64,000 bases of DNA from an uncultured Muribaculaceae bacterium. GTDB taxonomy: Bacteria; Bacteroidota; Bacteroidia; Bacteroidales; Muribaculaceae. The stretch's first letter is position 1; the number at the start of each line of letters is the position of its first letter. Positions 26,421 to 34,033 of this stretch are shown here, one piece after another. Below the pieces are notes generated by a model that ran no database searches, was not told the DNA's origin, and saw only the letters and a program-made list of their open reading frames with translations. The stretch lies in contig CAJUKE010000007.1 in assembly GCA_910587075.1 (NCBI GenBank), forward strand, positions 16,622 through 80,621, in the 5' to 3' direction. The translations under genes were made by a program, and so were the position numbers.

Positions 26421-27128
26421 TCAATCGTTTTGTAGGCCCATCACGGTTTCGGCTATCGCCCAGTCGAGGGGTGAGTCGATGTCGAGCGAGCGCTCCCGTG
26501 GCATTTCGTAGGGCACCCGGCGGGGGAAAGCCCCCAAGGGCATGCGGCGCGCCGATTCGGGATTGATCACATATACGGCGCCGTTGTATTCCCACGCCTT
26601 TGGAGCGTCCTGGCGGCGGGTGAGCAGTCCGTCACCTTTCGATATGCGGAGATAGCCGTCGGGTGCCGTCTCGAAGCAGTTGTAGTAGGGGTTTGCGGCG
26701 GTCTCCACGACGCTCACCGCCATATCGGTCTCGCCGGGAGTGAAGGCCTCCATGCACCCCGCGATGTCGTCGGCGGTGCGGAAGGGGGAGGTCGGTTGGA
26801 GCAACACCGCGGTGTCGAAGGCTATGCCGCGGGCCTCGGCCCAGTCCATGGCGTCGATTATTACCTCGCGGGAGCCGGAAGTGTCGGCGGCCAGCGCCGC
26901 GGGGCGCCGGTAGGGTACGGGCAGCCCGAGCCCCTCGGCCACGGCGGCGATCTCCTCGTCGTCGGTAGAGAGGAGTATGTTCCTGTCGGAGAGGCCGAGG
27001 CGGCGGCACGCCTCCCTGGCGGCGTCGATTGTGTAGGCTATCAGCGGTCGCCCGGCCAGGAGCTTGATGTTTTTCCGCGGAATCCCTTTGCTCCCGCCGC
27101 GGGCGGGTATTATGAACAGCGGGGTCAT
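26421..27128 (-). CDS. CMP-nonulosonate (acylneuraminate/legionaminate) cytidylyltransferase
   Basis: 235 residues. The signature IPARGGSKGIPRKNIKLL at the N-terminus is that of NeuA/LegF/PtmB CMP-sugar synthetases, with LLQPTSPFR and later DIDSPLDWAIAE. The enzyme activates a nonulosonic acid with CTP for transfer onto surface glycans. The start shares one base with the upstream stop (TAATG). The choice between Neu5Ac, legionaminic or another nonulosonic acid cannot be made from sequence; the PtmE-like neighbour favours the legionaminic type. Confidence 0.9.
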   Translation of the reverse strand: MTPLFIIPARGGSKGIPRKNIKLLAGRPLIAYTIDAAREACRRLGLSDRNILLSTDDEEIAAVAEGLGLPVPYRRPAALAADTSGSREVIIDAMDWAEARGIAFDTAVLLQPTSPFRTADDIAGCMEAFTPGETDMAVSVVETAANPYYNCFETAPDGYLRISKGDGLLTRRQDAPKAWEYNGAVYVINPESARRMPLGAFPRRVPYEMPRERSLDIDSPLDWAIAETVMGLQND

Positions 27129-28315
27129 TATTCTACGGGCAGGTTGAGTATCGGGTATGGGTCGGTGAAGTGTTTTACACCGATGTCAGTCAGACGCGTC
27201 GCTGAGAGCACGTCGATGATGCGTCGCAGCGTGTCGGGGCGATGGTATGGATTCTCTGACTCGGCGGCGATGCGTTTCCCGGCGGGGGAGAGGGCGAAGA
27301 GTATCGCCTCGCGGATGCTGTCGGCATCGGCCTCGCAGTGTATCACAGAGTTGGCGGCGATGCGGCCGCGCTGGCGTATGCCGATGTCGACCGTCGGTAT
27401 GTGGAGCGACGGCACCTCCACTATGCCGCTCGACGAGTTGCCTACCACGGCGGCCACATAGCGCAGCATCGACAGGTAGCGGGTTCGTCCGAGCGACGGC
27501 ACCACCGCGACGCGCTCGGGGTTGCGGCGTGCGTAATCGTTGATCATGTCGATAATCACCGCGCCCTCGGGGTCGTTGTTGGGGTAGGTGAACACGATTT
27601 TGTTGTGGTGGAACGTGTCAAGTGCGTCGAGCAATGCCCGGCAGCGCTCGCCTACGGGCACCGTGTCGCAGGTTGCCGGGTGGAGCGTCACCAGCAGCGT
27701 CCCCGCCCCGATGGTCATGCCAATGAATTCTTCGAGCTCCTCCTTCGACACCACGGGGTCATGCTCTATGTTGTAGACCCCCGGGGAGCCCACGTTGAAC
27801 ACATTCCGGCTGTCCTCGCCCATTGCGATCACGCGGTTGCGGTACGCGTCGGTCGAAGTGAAGTGGAGCGTCGACAGCTTGGTGAGCGCGTGGCGTATAC
27901 TGTCGTCAATCGCCCCTTCCGAGATTTCGCCCCCTGCGATATGCGCGATCGGGATTCTGAGTATGGTCGCGGCTGTGGCCACGGCGAGCATCTCGTAGCG
28001 GTCGCCGAGTATTAGGAGTATGTCGGGTTTGAGGCGTTCCAGGGCTCTGGCCGTACCCGCGAGACACTCTGCGGTAGCGAGCGCCGTGTCGAGGGGTGAG
28101 TCTGAAGCAGTCGGCATCGGCACACGCTCGTCGACCTCGAAACCATCGTCCTCAATCTCCCTGACGGTCATACCGTACTTCTCCTGGAGATGCATATTGG
28201 TCGCGATTATCGACAACTCGACGTTCGGGCAGTCGCGCAGCCCTTTGGCGACGCCGCTGAGCAACCCCCAGTCGGCGCGCGTGCTTGTTACGATGCAAAT
28301 TTTCCTTCTATCCAC
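27128..28315 (-). CDS. Hydrolysing UDP/GDP-sugar 2-epimerase (NeuC/LegG family), GTG start
   Basis: 395 residues from a GTG at 28315, chosen because an AAGGAG element lies nine bases upstream and the protein then begins DRRKICIVTSTRADWGLL as family members do; the ATG at 28369 adds 18 unconserved residues. Features include GDRYEMLAVATAATILRIP, HIAGGE, and GNSSSGIVEVPS, all typical of hydrolysing 2-epimerases. It converts an activated HexNAc-type sugar to the free ManNAc-type precursor of a nonulosonic acid. The NeuB/LegI synthase that would use it is not found in the window. Confidence 0.88.
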   Translation of the reverse strand: MDRRKICIVTSTRADWGLLSGVAKGLRDCPNVELSIIATNMHLQEKYGMTVREIEDDGFEVDERVPMPTASDSPLDTALATAECLAGTARALERLKPDILLILGDRYEMLAVATAATILRIPIAHIAGGEISEGAIDDSIRHALTKLSTLHFTSTDAYRNRVIAMGEDSRNVFNVGSPGVYNIEHDPVVSKEELEEFIGMTIGAGTLLVTLHPATCDTVPVGERCRALLDALDTFHHNKIVFTYPNNDPEGAVIIDMINDYARRNPERVAVVPSLGRTRYLSMLRYVAAVVGNSSSGIVEVPSLHIPTVDIGIRQRGRIAANSVIHCEADADSIREAILFALSPAGKRIAAESENPYHRPDTLRRIIDVLSATRLTDIGVKHFTDPYPILNLPVE

Positions 28316-28324
28316 GGCGCGGTT

Positions 28325-28330
28325 CTCCTT
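28325..28330 (-). promoter_or_regulatory. Shine-Dalgarno site deciding the epimerase start
   Basis: AAGGAG on the minus strand, nine bases before GTG 28315. Strong SD sites are uncommon in this genome's leaders, so it supports the GTG start. Confidence 0.6.
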
Positions 28331-28477
28331 TCCACCCACAAAGTTAGCGCTTTCCCCCGATTTACGCAAACCTGGCCTTTGCCGCCGGATTTCTCGTGTA
28401 AATGAAAATTTAACGATTATATTGGAGTGATACAGGTGAATTATCAGAGCAAACGTCGCAATCTTAAAAAAATATTG

Positions 28478-28485
28478 TATTTTTG
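28478..28485 (+). promoter_or_regulatory. -7 element of a short sRNA candidate
   Basis: TATTTTTG matches the TAnnTTTG consensus exactly. No TTTG is present 19-21 bases upstream. Start would be near 28492. Confidence 0.45.
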
Positions 28486-28491
28486 CGCATA

Positions 28492-28560
28492 AAACAAAAC
28501 CCGATAGCTTGATATACAGGGGCTACCGGGGATCAACACTACAAAGGTAGCGCTTTTTTA
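28492..28560 (+). ncRNA. Short sRNA candidate with intrinsic terminator
   Basis: About 69 nt between a -7 element (28478-28485) and a terminator formed by GCTACC 28522-28527, GGTAGC 28546-28551 and a T-run at 28554-28559. No open frame of note. It is divergent from the epimerase gene and ends about 60 nt before the next RNA's start. Confidence 0.4.
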
Positions 28561-28584
28561 GGTTTTTTAAAAATCAATGGGAAT

Positions 28585-28617
28585 TTTGTAGAATTAGAAA
28601 TAAATCGCGTATATTCG
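28585..28617 (+). promoter_or_regulatory. Promoter of the 6S-like RNA
   Basis: TTTG (28585-28588), 21 bases, TATATTCG (28610-28617): a near-consensus Bacteroidetes promoter. Start near 28624. Confidence 0.65.
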
Positions 28618-28623
28618 CGGTAT

Positions 28624-28929
28624 CGTCAATTCTCGCCCAGAGGGGTGGCTTGATGATATTTTATAAAATAAGGCGTAACTTTACGCTTTGGGTTTACAGG
28701 TTAAGAACTTCGCAACTTCAACAATCTATCGTAAACACAAAGCAATTGTGACGTCCCTTGATGATGCGTATGTATTGCGCCCTGGCATAATCCGCACGAT
28801 TATGTTTTGAGGCATTATATACCTGATTCATGTGGGGCTGCTCGCATTGCTTGTTTCCTGATAGATGGGCATTGCGAAGGCCTTTAACCTGTGGAACGAG
28901 CGGCGAGGTTCGGCTCCACGTTTTATTTT
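28624..28929 (+). ncRNA. Structured non-coding RNA, 6S RNA-like long hairpin
   Basis: No plausible frame exists here, yet nested complementary blocks fold the region into one long rod: 28696-28704/28884-28892 (9 bp), 28708-28715/28872-28879 (8 bp), 28724-28730/28860-28866 (7 bp), 28733-28746/28846-28856, a wide internal loop, then hairpin 28786-28792/28798-28804. About 200 nt of irregular hairpin with a central bubble is the architecture of 6S RNA, which binds housekeeping RNA polymerase. A 5' leader carries a GCGTAA-CT-TTACGC hairpin (28673-28686), and the 3' end has a GTGGA/TCCAC stem followed by TTTTATTTT. A near-consensus promoter precedes it. Identity as 6S is inferred; another Bacteroidales structured RNA is possible. 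Confidence 0.6.
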
Positions 28930-28979
28930 AAGGACCAATCGTAAATCATGCCATTTCGAGCCGATGGCGCTAATCCTCT

Positions 28980-29699
28980 ATGCAAATGAGAATTAAATGT
29001 CTTATTTTGGCTCTTTTTGCCGTGCTGGTTTCGGCGTTTGGGGTTAACGCTCAGGACATCATTGTGAAAAATGATGGAACGGCAATCGCGGCAAAGGTAC
29101 TTAAAATCACACCTACTGAAATAGAGTATAAAAAGTACTCTAACCAGGAAGGTCCCACTTACGTTCTCCCGGTTGCCGTGCTGATGTCCGTGTCATATGA
29201 AAATGGCGCGAGGGAGCTATTCAATCAAGAGAAACAAAAAGGCGCGGCCTCAGAGGTCGCTGATGCCGCGGTTTCAGTGGGTATTGCCCGCGATTCGCAA
29301 ATGTCCGATATGGAGCTTCTTGAAAAATTCCGTAATTCTGACTATACCAAGCATATGCGTCGTGCCAAGGTGTTCAAAATAGCGGCCTGGACAAGTTTCG
29401 GTGTTTGTGCGGCCGCTACTATCGTAATTGCCTCGACGACAGATATGAGTTGGGATGCTAACTGGATTCCGGCTGTTGGAATAGGAGGTCTCGGCGTTGT
29501 GTGTGGCGCGACACTTATGACGATGTCGTATCTTGAAAAGAGAAGGGCAGAGAAATGCTTCGACATTGTTTCCGCCCCGATAATCGAATGCGAATTATTC
29601 AATCGCGGGAATGAACGCCTTACTGCCGGATTGGAATTTATGAAGGAAAACTTGTCGTATTCCGGCTCATTAGGTATCAGTGCTCGTCTAACCTTTTAA
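28980..29699 (+). CDS. Exported/membrane protein of unknown function
   Basis: 239 residues (an ATG at 28986 is an equally good start). A signal peptide ends at GVNAQ, followed by DIIVKNDGTAIAAKVLKITPTEIEYKKYSN, a beta motif common at the start of many Bacteroidetes secreted proteins. Two hydrophobic segments (about residues 127-145 and 155-175) suggest a membrane-anchored central part, and the C-terminus (SGSLGISARLTF) ends in Phe like outer-membrane proteins. I do not recognise a function. It is followed nine bases later by a small lipoprotein gene, so the two are probably co-expressed. Confidence 0.7.
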   Translation: MQMRIKCLILALFAVLVSAFGVNAQDIIVKNDGTAIAAKVLKITPTEIEYKKYSNQEGPTYVLPVAVLMSVSYENGARELFNQEKQKGAASEVADAAVSVGIARDSQMSDMELLEKFRNSDYTKHMRRAKVFKIAAWTSFGVCAAATIVIASTTDMSWDANWIPAVGIGGLGVVCGATLMTMSYLEKRRAEKCFDIVSAPIIECELFNRGNERLTAGLEFMKENLSYSGSLGISARLTF

Positions 29700-29708
29700 A
29701 TTTCTCAT

Positions 29709-30086
29709 ATGAAAAACATTGTGGTTTATTTAGCCGCGATCATCATCATTAGCTTGTTTTCTTCTTGTGGAACAGCTAAAAGTGGATCTCACGCACGGAA
29801 TGCTGATGCTACTGTGAAGCCGACAATAGTCAGCTACAACGAGTTGACTATGGACCTGGATCCTGATGCGATAACATACACTATTGATGTATCGACTCCC
29901 GAAGGGCAGTTGAAACTCAATAAGCTTTCATTGCGGCAGGCAGAACAACTTGCGTTGGTCGAGGCAATTATGGCAAACGATTGCGCTACGCTGTTCAACC
30001 CGCAATACACTCACCTTAGAAAAGATAAGAAGATTCTCAGGGTGACTGTCTACGGGTTTCCGGCAAGATACAAGAAGAAAGAATAA
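29709..30086 (+). CDS. Small lipoprotein, unknown
   Basis: 125 residues with a lipoprotein signal (MKNIVVYLAAIIIISLFSSC). The mature part has a compact TIDVSTPEGQLKLNKLSLRQAEQLALVEAIM helix region and a basic end (FPARYKKKE). No known family is recognised. The gene is lower in G+C than the neighbours on either side of the 28.9-31.0 kb block and is paired with the preceding exported protein. Confidence 0.65.
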   Translation: MKNIVVYLAAIIIISLFSSCGTAKSGSHARNADATVKPTIVSYNELTMDLDPDAITYTIDVSTPEGQLKLNKLSLRQAEQLALVEAIMANDCATLFNPQYTHLRKDKKILRVTVYGFPARYKKKE

Positions 30087-30134
30087 CAGGCGCTTTGGCT
30101 TTTGCCGATAGGTTCTTGCGCCCCTTTATATATG

Positions 30135-30183
30135 GAAGTCGAAGGATTTGTGCGAGTTGTAGTCGCACGGAGTCTTCGACTTC
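30135..30183. repeat. 49-nt palindrome (REP-like)
   Basis: Arms 30135-30144 and 30174-30183 are a perfect 10-bp inverted repeat (GAAGTCGAAG). An inner 6-bp stem GTGCGA/TCGCAC (30150-30155, 30163-30168) and wobble pairs between complete a 21-bp stem with a 7-nt loop. No T-run follows. The rest of the 264-bp gap holds no gene; a TATATTCG -7-like element lies at 30287-30294 ahead of the next gene. Confidence 0.6.
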
Positions 30184-30350
30184 AATTTGTAATAAGAAAA
30201 ATATTAGGGATGCGCGAGATTGTTAATAATAGTTAACTGGTGGGTGGTTTTCAACTTATGTCGAGGGTGATTCGGGGTGGTTGGATTATATTCGCGGTAG
30301 AGATATTTTACGAGAATAGGAATCATTAACCAAACCAATATTCGATAGCT

Positions 30351-31022
30351 ATGAAGATCAGGATGTTGCTTATGGCTTTGGCCATATGGGTGGTAGGCGC
30401 GTTGTGCGCGGCCGCCAAGTCGAACGTTGCCGCCGACATTACGATGAAGGATGGCGCGAAGTACGAGAATGTGGATTTGAAGCTCCCCAAGGGGTGGGAC
30501 GACAAGGTGAAGTTCGCGGCTGGCGACAGGCAGGTGGTGCTGGATGGGAACGATGTCGAGCATGTCGTGTTCTGGCATAAGGATGCTCCCGAGCGCAAGG
30601 CTCTGATAAAGTATATGTACACGGCCAAGTTCAAGCCTAAAACCAACGAAATCGACACCGTGCCCCGTAAGGATGAACAATGGTGGCACACGCTCGAAGC
30701 AGCTGGCAAACACTTGTCATACTGGATACGCTTCAAGCAGATCAAACCCTCGAAGAAAAGTATTTCTTTTGAGATTGTAGAGTATCCCTACTTCTTTGTG
30801 AAGCCCGAAATGCCCGACAGGGCGTTCAGCATCGCCTACAACAGTCTGAAAAGGTCAACCACCCGCGACTGGCTTTGCGGTTTCCTGGCCGACGACCCCG
30901 CAATCACCAAGGCGATAAGCGAAAAGGGCTACTTCGACAAGAAGCGCAAACATAATGGAAACGACTACAACCCCTTCTTCTTCGAGAACATCGCGGAGGA
31001 CTACGCCCCTGTCGGTAAATAA
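30351..31022 (+). CDS. Exported protein of unknown function
   Basis: 223 residues with a Sec signal peptide (to about GALCAAAK). The mature N-terminus, ADITMKDGAKYENVDLKLPKGWDDKVKF, resembles the short beta module found in many Bacteroidetes periplasmic proteins. The remainder (WWHTLEAAGKHLSYWIRFKQI, FEIVEYPYFFVKPE) is not recognised. A TATATTCG -7-like element lies ~60 bases upstream, and a strong hairpin lies 85 bases after the stop, so the gene is probably a single transcription unit. Its length and codon use are consistent with a real gene. Confidence 0.65.
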   Translation: MKIRMLLMALAIWVVGALCAAAKSNVAADITMKDGAKYENVDLKLPKGWDDKVKFAAGDRQVVLDGNDVEHVVFWHKDAPERKALIKYMYTAKFKPKTNEIDTVPRKDEQWWHTLEAAGKHLSYWIRFKQIKPSKKSISFEIVEYPYFFVKPEMPDRAFSIAYNSLKRSTTRDWLCGFLADDPAITKAISEKGYFDKKRKHNGNDYNPFFFENIAEDYAPVGK

Positions 31023-31106
31023 TTTTGGCCGATAGAGCCCGAAGTCAGTTGGCTCCCGTACAGTTGTGGGATGGGATTTCTGACTTTGGGGAAAGGGATG
31101 GATGAA

Positions 31107-31142
31107 CCCCGGCAATGGCCGCGTTCGCGGTGGTTGCCGGGG
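31107..31142. terminator. Hairpin between convergent genes
   Basis: CCCCGGCAA (31107-31115) pairs with TTGCCGGGG (31134-31142), with an inner CCGCG/CGCGG stem. It lies between the convergent unknown exported gene and korC. T-runs are weak on both sides, so termination could be bidirectional and inefficient. Confidence 0.5.
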
Positions 31143-31202
31143 TTGTTAGGTTTAGGTTGGCGGCGATGGTAATGTCGTTACCCGCCGTGGTGTGTGGACT
31201 GG

Positions 31203-31739
31203 TCAGGGCACGAGGTCCATACCGCTGCGGATGGCGGCCTCGTTGGCGGGGATGAGGTGGTGGTGGCGCTCCGGGAGGGCCTTCTTGAGGCCGCGGACCA
31301 CGGCTTCCACGGGGAGGTCGGGGCGGGCTTTGAGCAGGGCGCCGAGCAGAATCATATTGTACACCTTGGCCTGTCCGGCGGCGATGGTAGCCTCCATAGC
31401 GGGCACCGCGAGCACGCGGATGTCGGTGCGCGAGGGCGCGCGGTGTATGTCGTAGGGGTCGTAGATGAGTACTCCGCCGGGTTTGACCTTACTTTCGAAC
31501 TTGTCGAGGCTCTGCTGGTTGAGTATCACGGCGGTGTCGTAGGTGTCGAGCACGGGCGATGAGATGGGCTCGTCGGAGAGGATAACGGTGACGTTGGCCG
31601 TGCCGCCGCGCTGCTCGGGGCCGTATGAGGGCATCCAGGTGACTTCGAGGTCGTTCTCCAAGGCCGCGTAAGCCAGAATCTTACCCATAGAGAGCACTCC
31701 CTGGCCGCCGAATCCGGCAATGATGATTTCGTCTTTCAT
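31203..31739 (-). CDS. korC: 2-oxoacid:ferredoxin oxidoreductase gamma subunit
   Basis: 178 residues of the POR/KOR gamma family: IIIAGFGGQGVLSMGKILAYA at the N-terminus, SYGPEQRGGTANVTVI in the middle. With KorA, KorB and the small ferredoxin subunit it forms the CoA-dependent oxidative decarboxylase of 2-oxoglutarate (or branched 2-oxoacids), giving acyl-CoA and reduced ferredoxin in the cytosol. It is the last gene of the korDABC order, 51 bases after korB, with a small CGGGGC/GCCCCG hairpin (31763-31778) in that gap that may mark differential mRNA stability. Substrate specificity cannot be told from sequence. Confidence 0.92.
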   Translation of the reverse strand: MKDEIIIAGFGGQGVLSMGKILAYAALENDLEVTWMPSYGPEQRGGTANVTVILSDEPISSPVLDTYDTAVILNQQSLDKFESKVKPGGVLIYDPYDIHRAPSRTDIRVLAVPAMEATIAAGQAKVYNMILLGALLKARPDLPVEAVVRGLKKALPERHHHLIPANEAAIRSGMDLVP

Positions 31740-31790
31740 ATGTCTGGTGTGGGGTTATGGAGCGGGGCCGTAGCCCCGTTCTACGGGTTG

Positions 31791-32564
31791 TTATGATTCT
31801 TTCGTTGTGTCCTTGATGTCGCCGAGGGGGTAGAAGGGGATCATGTTCTCCTCCATCCATTTGTTGGACTTCTCGGGAGTGAGTTTCCAGCCCGACGAGC
31901 AGGTGCCTACGATTTCCACGAAGCTGGTGCCTTTTTTCTGCATGGCGTTGGTGAAGGCCTTCTTGATGGCGTTCTTCGCCTTGCGGGCCGCGGCGGCGGT
32001 GTGTACGGCCTGGCGGGTGACGTAGCAGGTGCCGTCGAGGAGCGAAACGATGTTGGACACCTTCAGTGGGAAGCCGTTGAGGTCGTGGCGGCGTCCGTAG
32101 GGAGTGGTGGCTGTTTTTGCGCCTTCGAGGGTGCAGGGCGACATCTGTCCGCCGGTCATACCGTAGATGCCGTTGTTGATGAGGATTATGACGATGTTCT
32201 CGCCGCGGGTGCAGGCGTGGATGGTCTCGGCGGTGCCGATGGCTGCCAGGTCGCCGTCGCCCTGGTATGTGAACACCAGTTTCGAGGGGTTGAGGCGGCT
32301 GGCGGCGGTGGCGAGCGCCGGAGCGCGGCCGTGGGCGGCCTCGATCCAGTCGATGTCGAGGTAGTTATAGGCGAACACCGCGCACCCTACCGGGGCGATG
32401 CCGATGGCGTCGTGTTCGAGGCCCATCTCGTCGATTACCTCGGCCACGATTTTGTGGACTACGCCGTGGCTGCAGCCGGGGCAGTAGTGCATATTTTTGT
32501 CGAGCAGAAGCTTGGGCCGTGCGTGAACTTTGTTCTCGGGACGTATGATTTCTTCGCGAGTCAT
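31791..32564 (-). CDS. korB: 2-oxoacid:ferredoxin oxidoreductase beta subunit (TPP-binding)
   Basis: 257 residues. Motifs: YCPGCSHGVVHK (N-terminal CPGC), GCAVFAYNYLDIDWIEAAHGRAPALATA, and the thiamine diphosphate motif beginning GDGD with NNGIYGMTGGQMSP. The subunit carries the thiamine cofactor where the 2-oxoacid is decarboxylated. It lies 32 bases after korA in the four-gene operon. The size is standard for the short two-domain-split KOR type. Confidence 0.95.
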   Translation of the reverse strand: MTREEIIRPENKVHARPKLLLDKNMHYCPGCSHGVVHKIVAEVIDEMGLEHDAIGIAPVGCAVFAYNYLDIDWIEAAHGRAPALATAASRLNPSKLVFTYQGDGDLAAIGTAETIHACTRGENIVIILINNGIYGMTGGQMSPCTLEGAKTATTPYGRRHDLNGFPLKVSNIVSLLDGTCYVTRQAVHTAAAARKAKNAIKKAFTNAMQKKGTSFVEIVGTCSSGWKLTPEKSNKWMEENMIPFYPLGDIKDTTKES

Positions 32565-32596
32565 TGTTTCTTCCTTTAATAGTTAACAATACGGGC

Positions 32597-33685
32597 CTAA
32601 GCCTTTTCGATAAAGTCGCGGCGCAGGGCGTCGAGCACCTCCTGCGGGTTGGGCACGATGCCGCCCATGCGGCCGTAGTGGCACACGGGTATGTTCTGGT
32701 CGACGGCGAGGCGCACATCCTCGATCATCTGGCCGGCGTTGAGCTCCACGCAGAGCACGCCCTTGACATTCTTCGATGCTTCGCGGATAGCCTCGTAGGG
32801 GAATGGCCAGAGGGTGATGGGGCGGATGATACCCACCTTCACGCCCTCCTTGCGGGCCTCGTCAATGGCCTTGCGGCATATGCGGGCTATTGAGCCGAAG
32901 GCCACGATGAGGTATTCGGCGTCCTCGATGCCGTAAGCCTCGTAGCGCACTTCGTTCTTTTCGATCTCGCGGTAGGTGGCCTGGAAGCGCTCGTTGTTTT
33001 TCTCCATCAGGGCGGAGTCGAGTTCGAGCGATGTCACCACGTTGTGGCCGCGACCGGGAGTTTTGCCGGTGATGGCCCAGGGGCACTGGCGGCGTATCTC
33101 CTCGTCGGTGCGGCGGGGGCGCTGCTCGGGAAGGACCACCTTCTCCATCATCTGGCCCACGATGCCGTCGGCGAGAATCATCGCCGGGGTGCGGTATTTG
33201 AACGAGAGGTCGAAACCGAGCCCCACGAAGTCGGCCATCTCCTGCACGGAGGAGGGCGCGAGCACGATCAGGTGGTAGTCGCCGTGGCCGCCACCTTTGG
33301 TGGCCTGGAAGTAGTCGGCCTGCGAGGGCTGGATGGTGCCGAGGCCGGGGCCGCCGCGCATCACGTTGACGATAAGGGCGGGGAGTTCCGAGGCGGCGAG
33401 GTATGAGATACCCTCCTGCATAAGGCTGACGCCGGGGGAGGAGGAGGAGGTCATCACGGCCTTGCCTGTCGCGGCGCCGCCGTAAACCATATTGATCGAC
33501 GCTACCTCGCTTTCGGCCTGGAGCACTACCATGCCCGTGGTTTCCCAGGGCATTTCGGCCTCAAGGGTTTCGAGCACTTCAGACTGCGGGGTGATCGGGT
33601 AGCCGAAATAGCCGTCGGCACCGTAGCGTATAGCCGCGTGGGCAATCGCCTCGTTACCCTTCATAAGTTTTACTTCTTCTTTCAT
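32597..33685 (-). CDS. korA: 2-oxoacid:ferredoxin oxidoreductase alpha subunit (KorA/VorB type)
   Basis: 362 residues. The N-terminus KLMKGNEAIAHAAIRYGADGYFGYPITPQSEVLE is characteristic, followed by ASINMVYGGAATGKAVMTSSSSPG and the C-terminal FGSIARICRKAIDEARKEGVKVGIIRP. It forms the catalytic heterotetramer with KorB, KorC and the ferredoxin-like subunit. Databases often label such Bacteroidales proteins VorB, but the pairing with malate dehydrogenase downstream on the same strand fits a split TCA pathway using 2-oxoglutarate. That substrate choice is inference. Confidence 0.94.
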   Translation of the reverse strand: MKEEVKLMKGNEAIAHAAIRYGADGYFGYPITPQSEVLETLEAEMPWETTGMVVLQAESEVASINMVYGGAATGKAVMTSSSSPGVSLMQEGISYLAASELPALIVNVMRGGPGLGTIQPSQADYFQATKGGGHGDYHLIVLAPSSVQEMADFVGLGFDLSFKYRTPAMILADGIVGQMMEKVVLPEQRPRRTDEEIRRQCPWAITGKTPGRGHNVVTSLELDSALMEKNNERFQATYREIEKNEVRYEAYGIEDAEYLIVAFGSIARICRKAIDEARKEGVKVGIIRPITLWPFPYEAIREASKNVKGVLCVELNAGQMIEDVRLAVDQNIPVCHYGRMGGIVPNPQEVLDALRRDFIEKA

Positions 33686-33705
33686 AAGTCTTGCTGATTA
33701 AAGGG

Positions 33706-33936
33706 TTATTTGACAACCACGCGGTAAACCTCGATGCAGGCATCGGGGCATACTACGGCGCAGGCCGCGCATCCGATGCACGCCTGTTCGTTTGCGGGAA
33801 ACGCGAAATGATAGCCGCGGTCGTTCACCTCCTTGGGTTGGAGGGAGAGCACGTCGCAGGGGCAGGCGACCACACAGAGGTCGCATCCTTTGCAGCGCTC
33901 GGAGTCGATGGTCACGGCACCGTGGATTTTACTCAT
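33706..33936 (-). CDS. korD: Ferredoxin-like subunit of the 2-oxoacid oxidoreductase
   Basis: 76 residues with two 4Fe-4S cluster motifs (CKGCDLCVVACP and CIGCAACAVVCPDAC). It passes electrons from the KorAB active site to free ferredoxin. It is the first gene of the kor operon; the alpha subunit follows after 20 bases. The 97-base gap upstream to the thioredoxin-like gene shows no obvious terminator. Confidence 0.94.
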   Translation of the reverse strand: MSKIHGAVTIDSERCKGCDLCVVACPCDVLSLQPKEVNDRGYHFAFPANEQACIGCAACAVVCPDACIEVYRVVVK

Positions 33937-34033
33937 CTTGCTACTGATTTAGTTATGGCTGATAGATTTAAGGTCGGTGAGCGGCGGACGGGCCGGCGTG
34001 TGACGCGCCCCTCTCCGCGGTGGCACGCGCGGC

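Noticed and set aside
26419..26595. N-terminal extension of the PtmE-like gene to 26595
   Set aside because: The extension overlaps the cytidylyltransferase gene, is Arg/Pro-rich and unlike any CBS protein; ATG 26418 follows the upstream stop by two bases.
28884..28920. tmRNA or tRNA-like 3' end (GGTTCG ... GGCTCCAC)
   Set aside because: No acceptor-stem partner, no tag-peptide frame and no CCA; the long nested hairpin fits a 6S-like RNA better.
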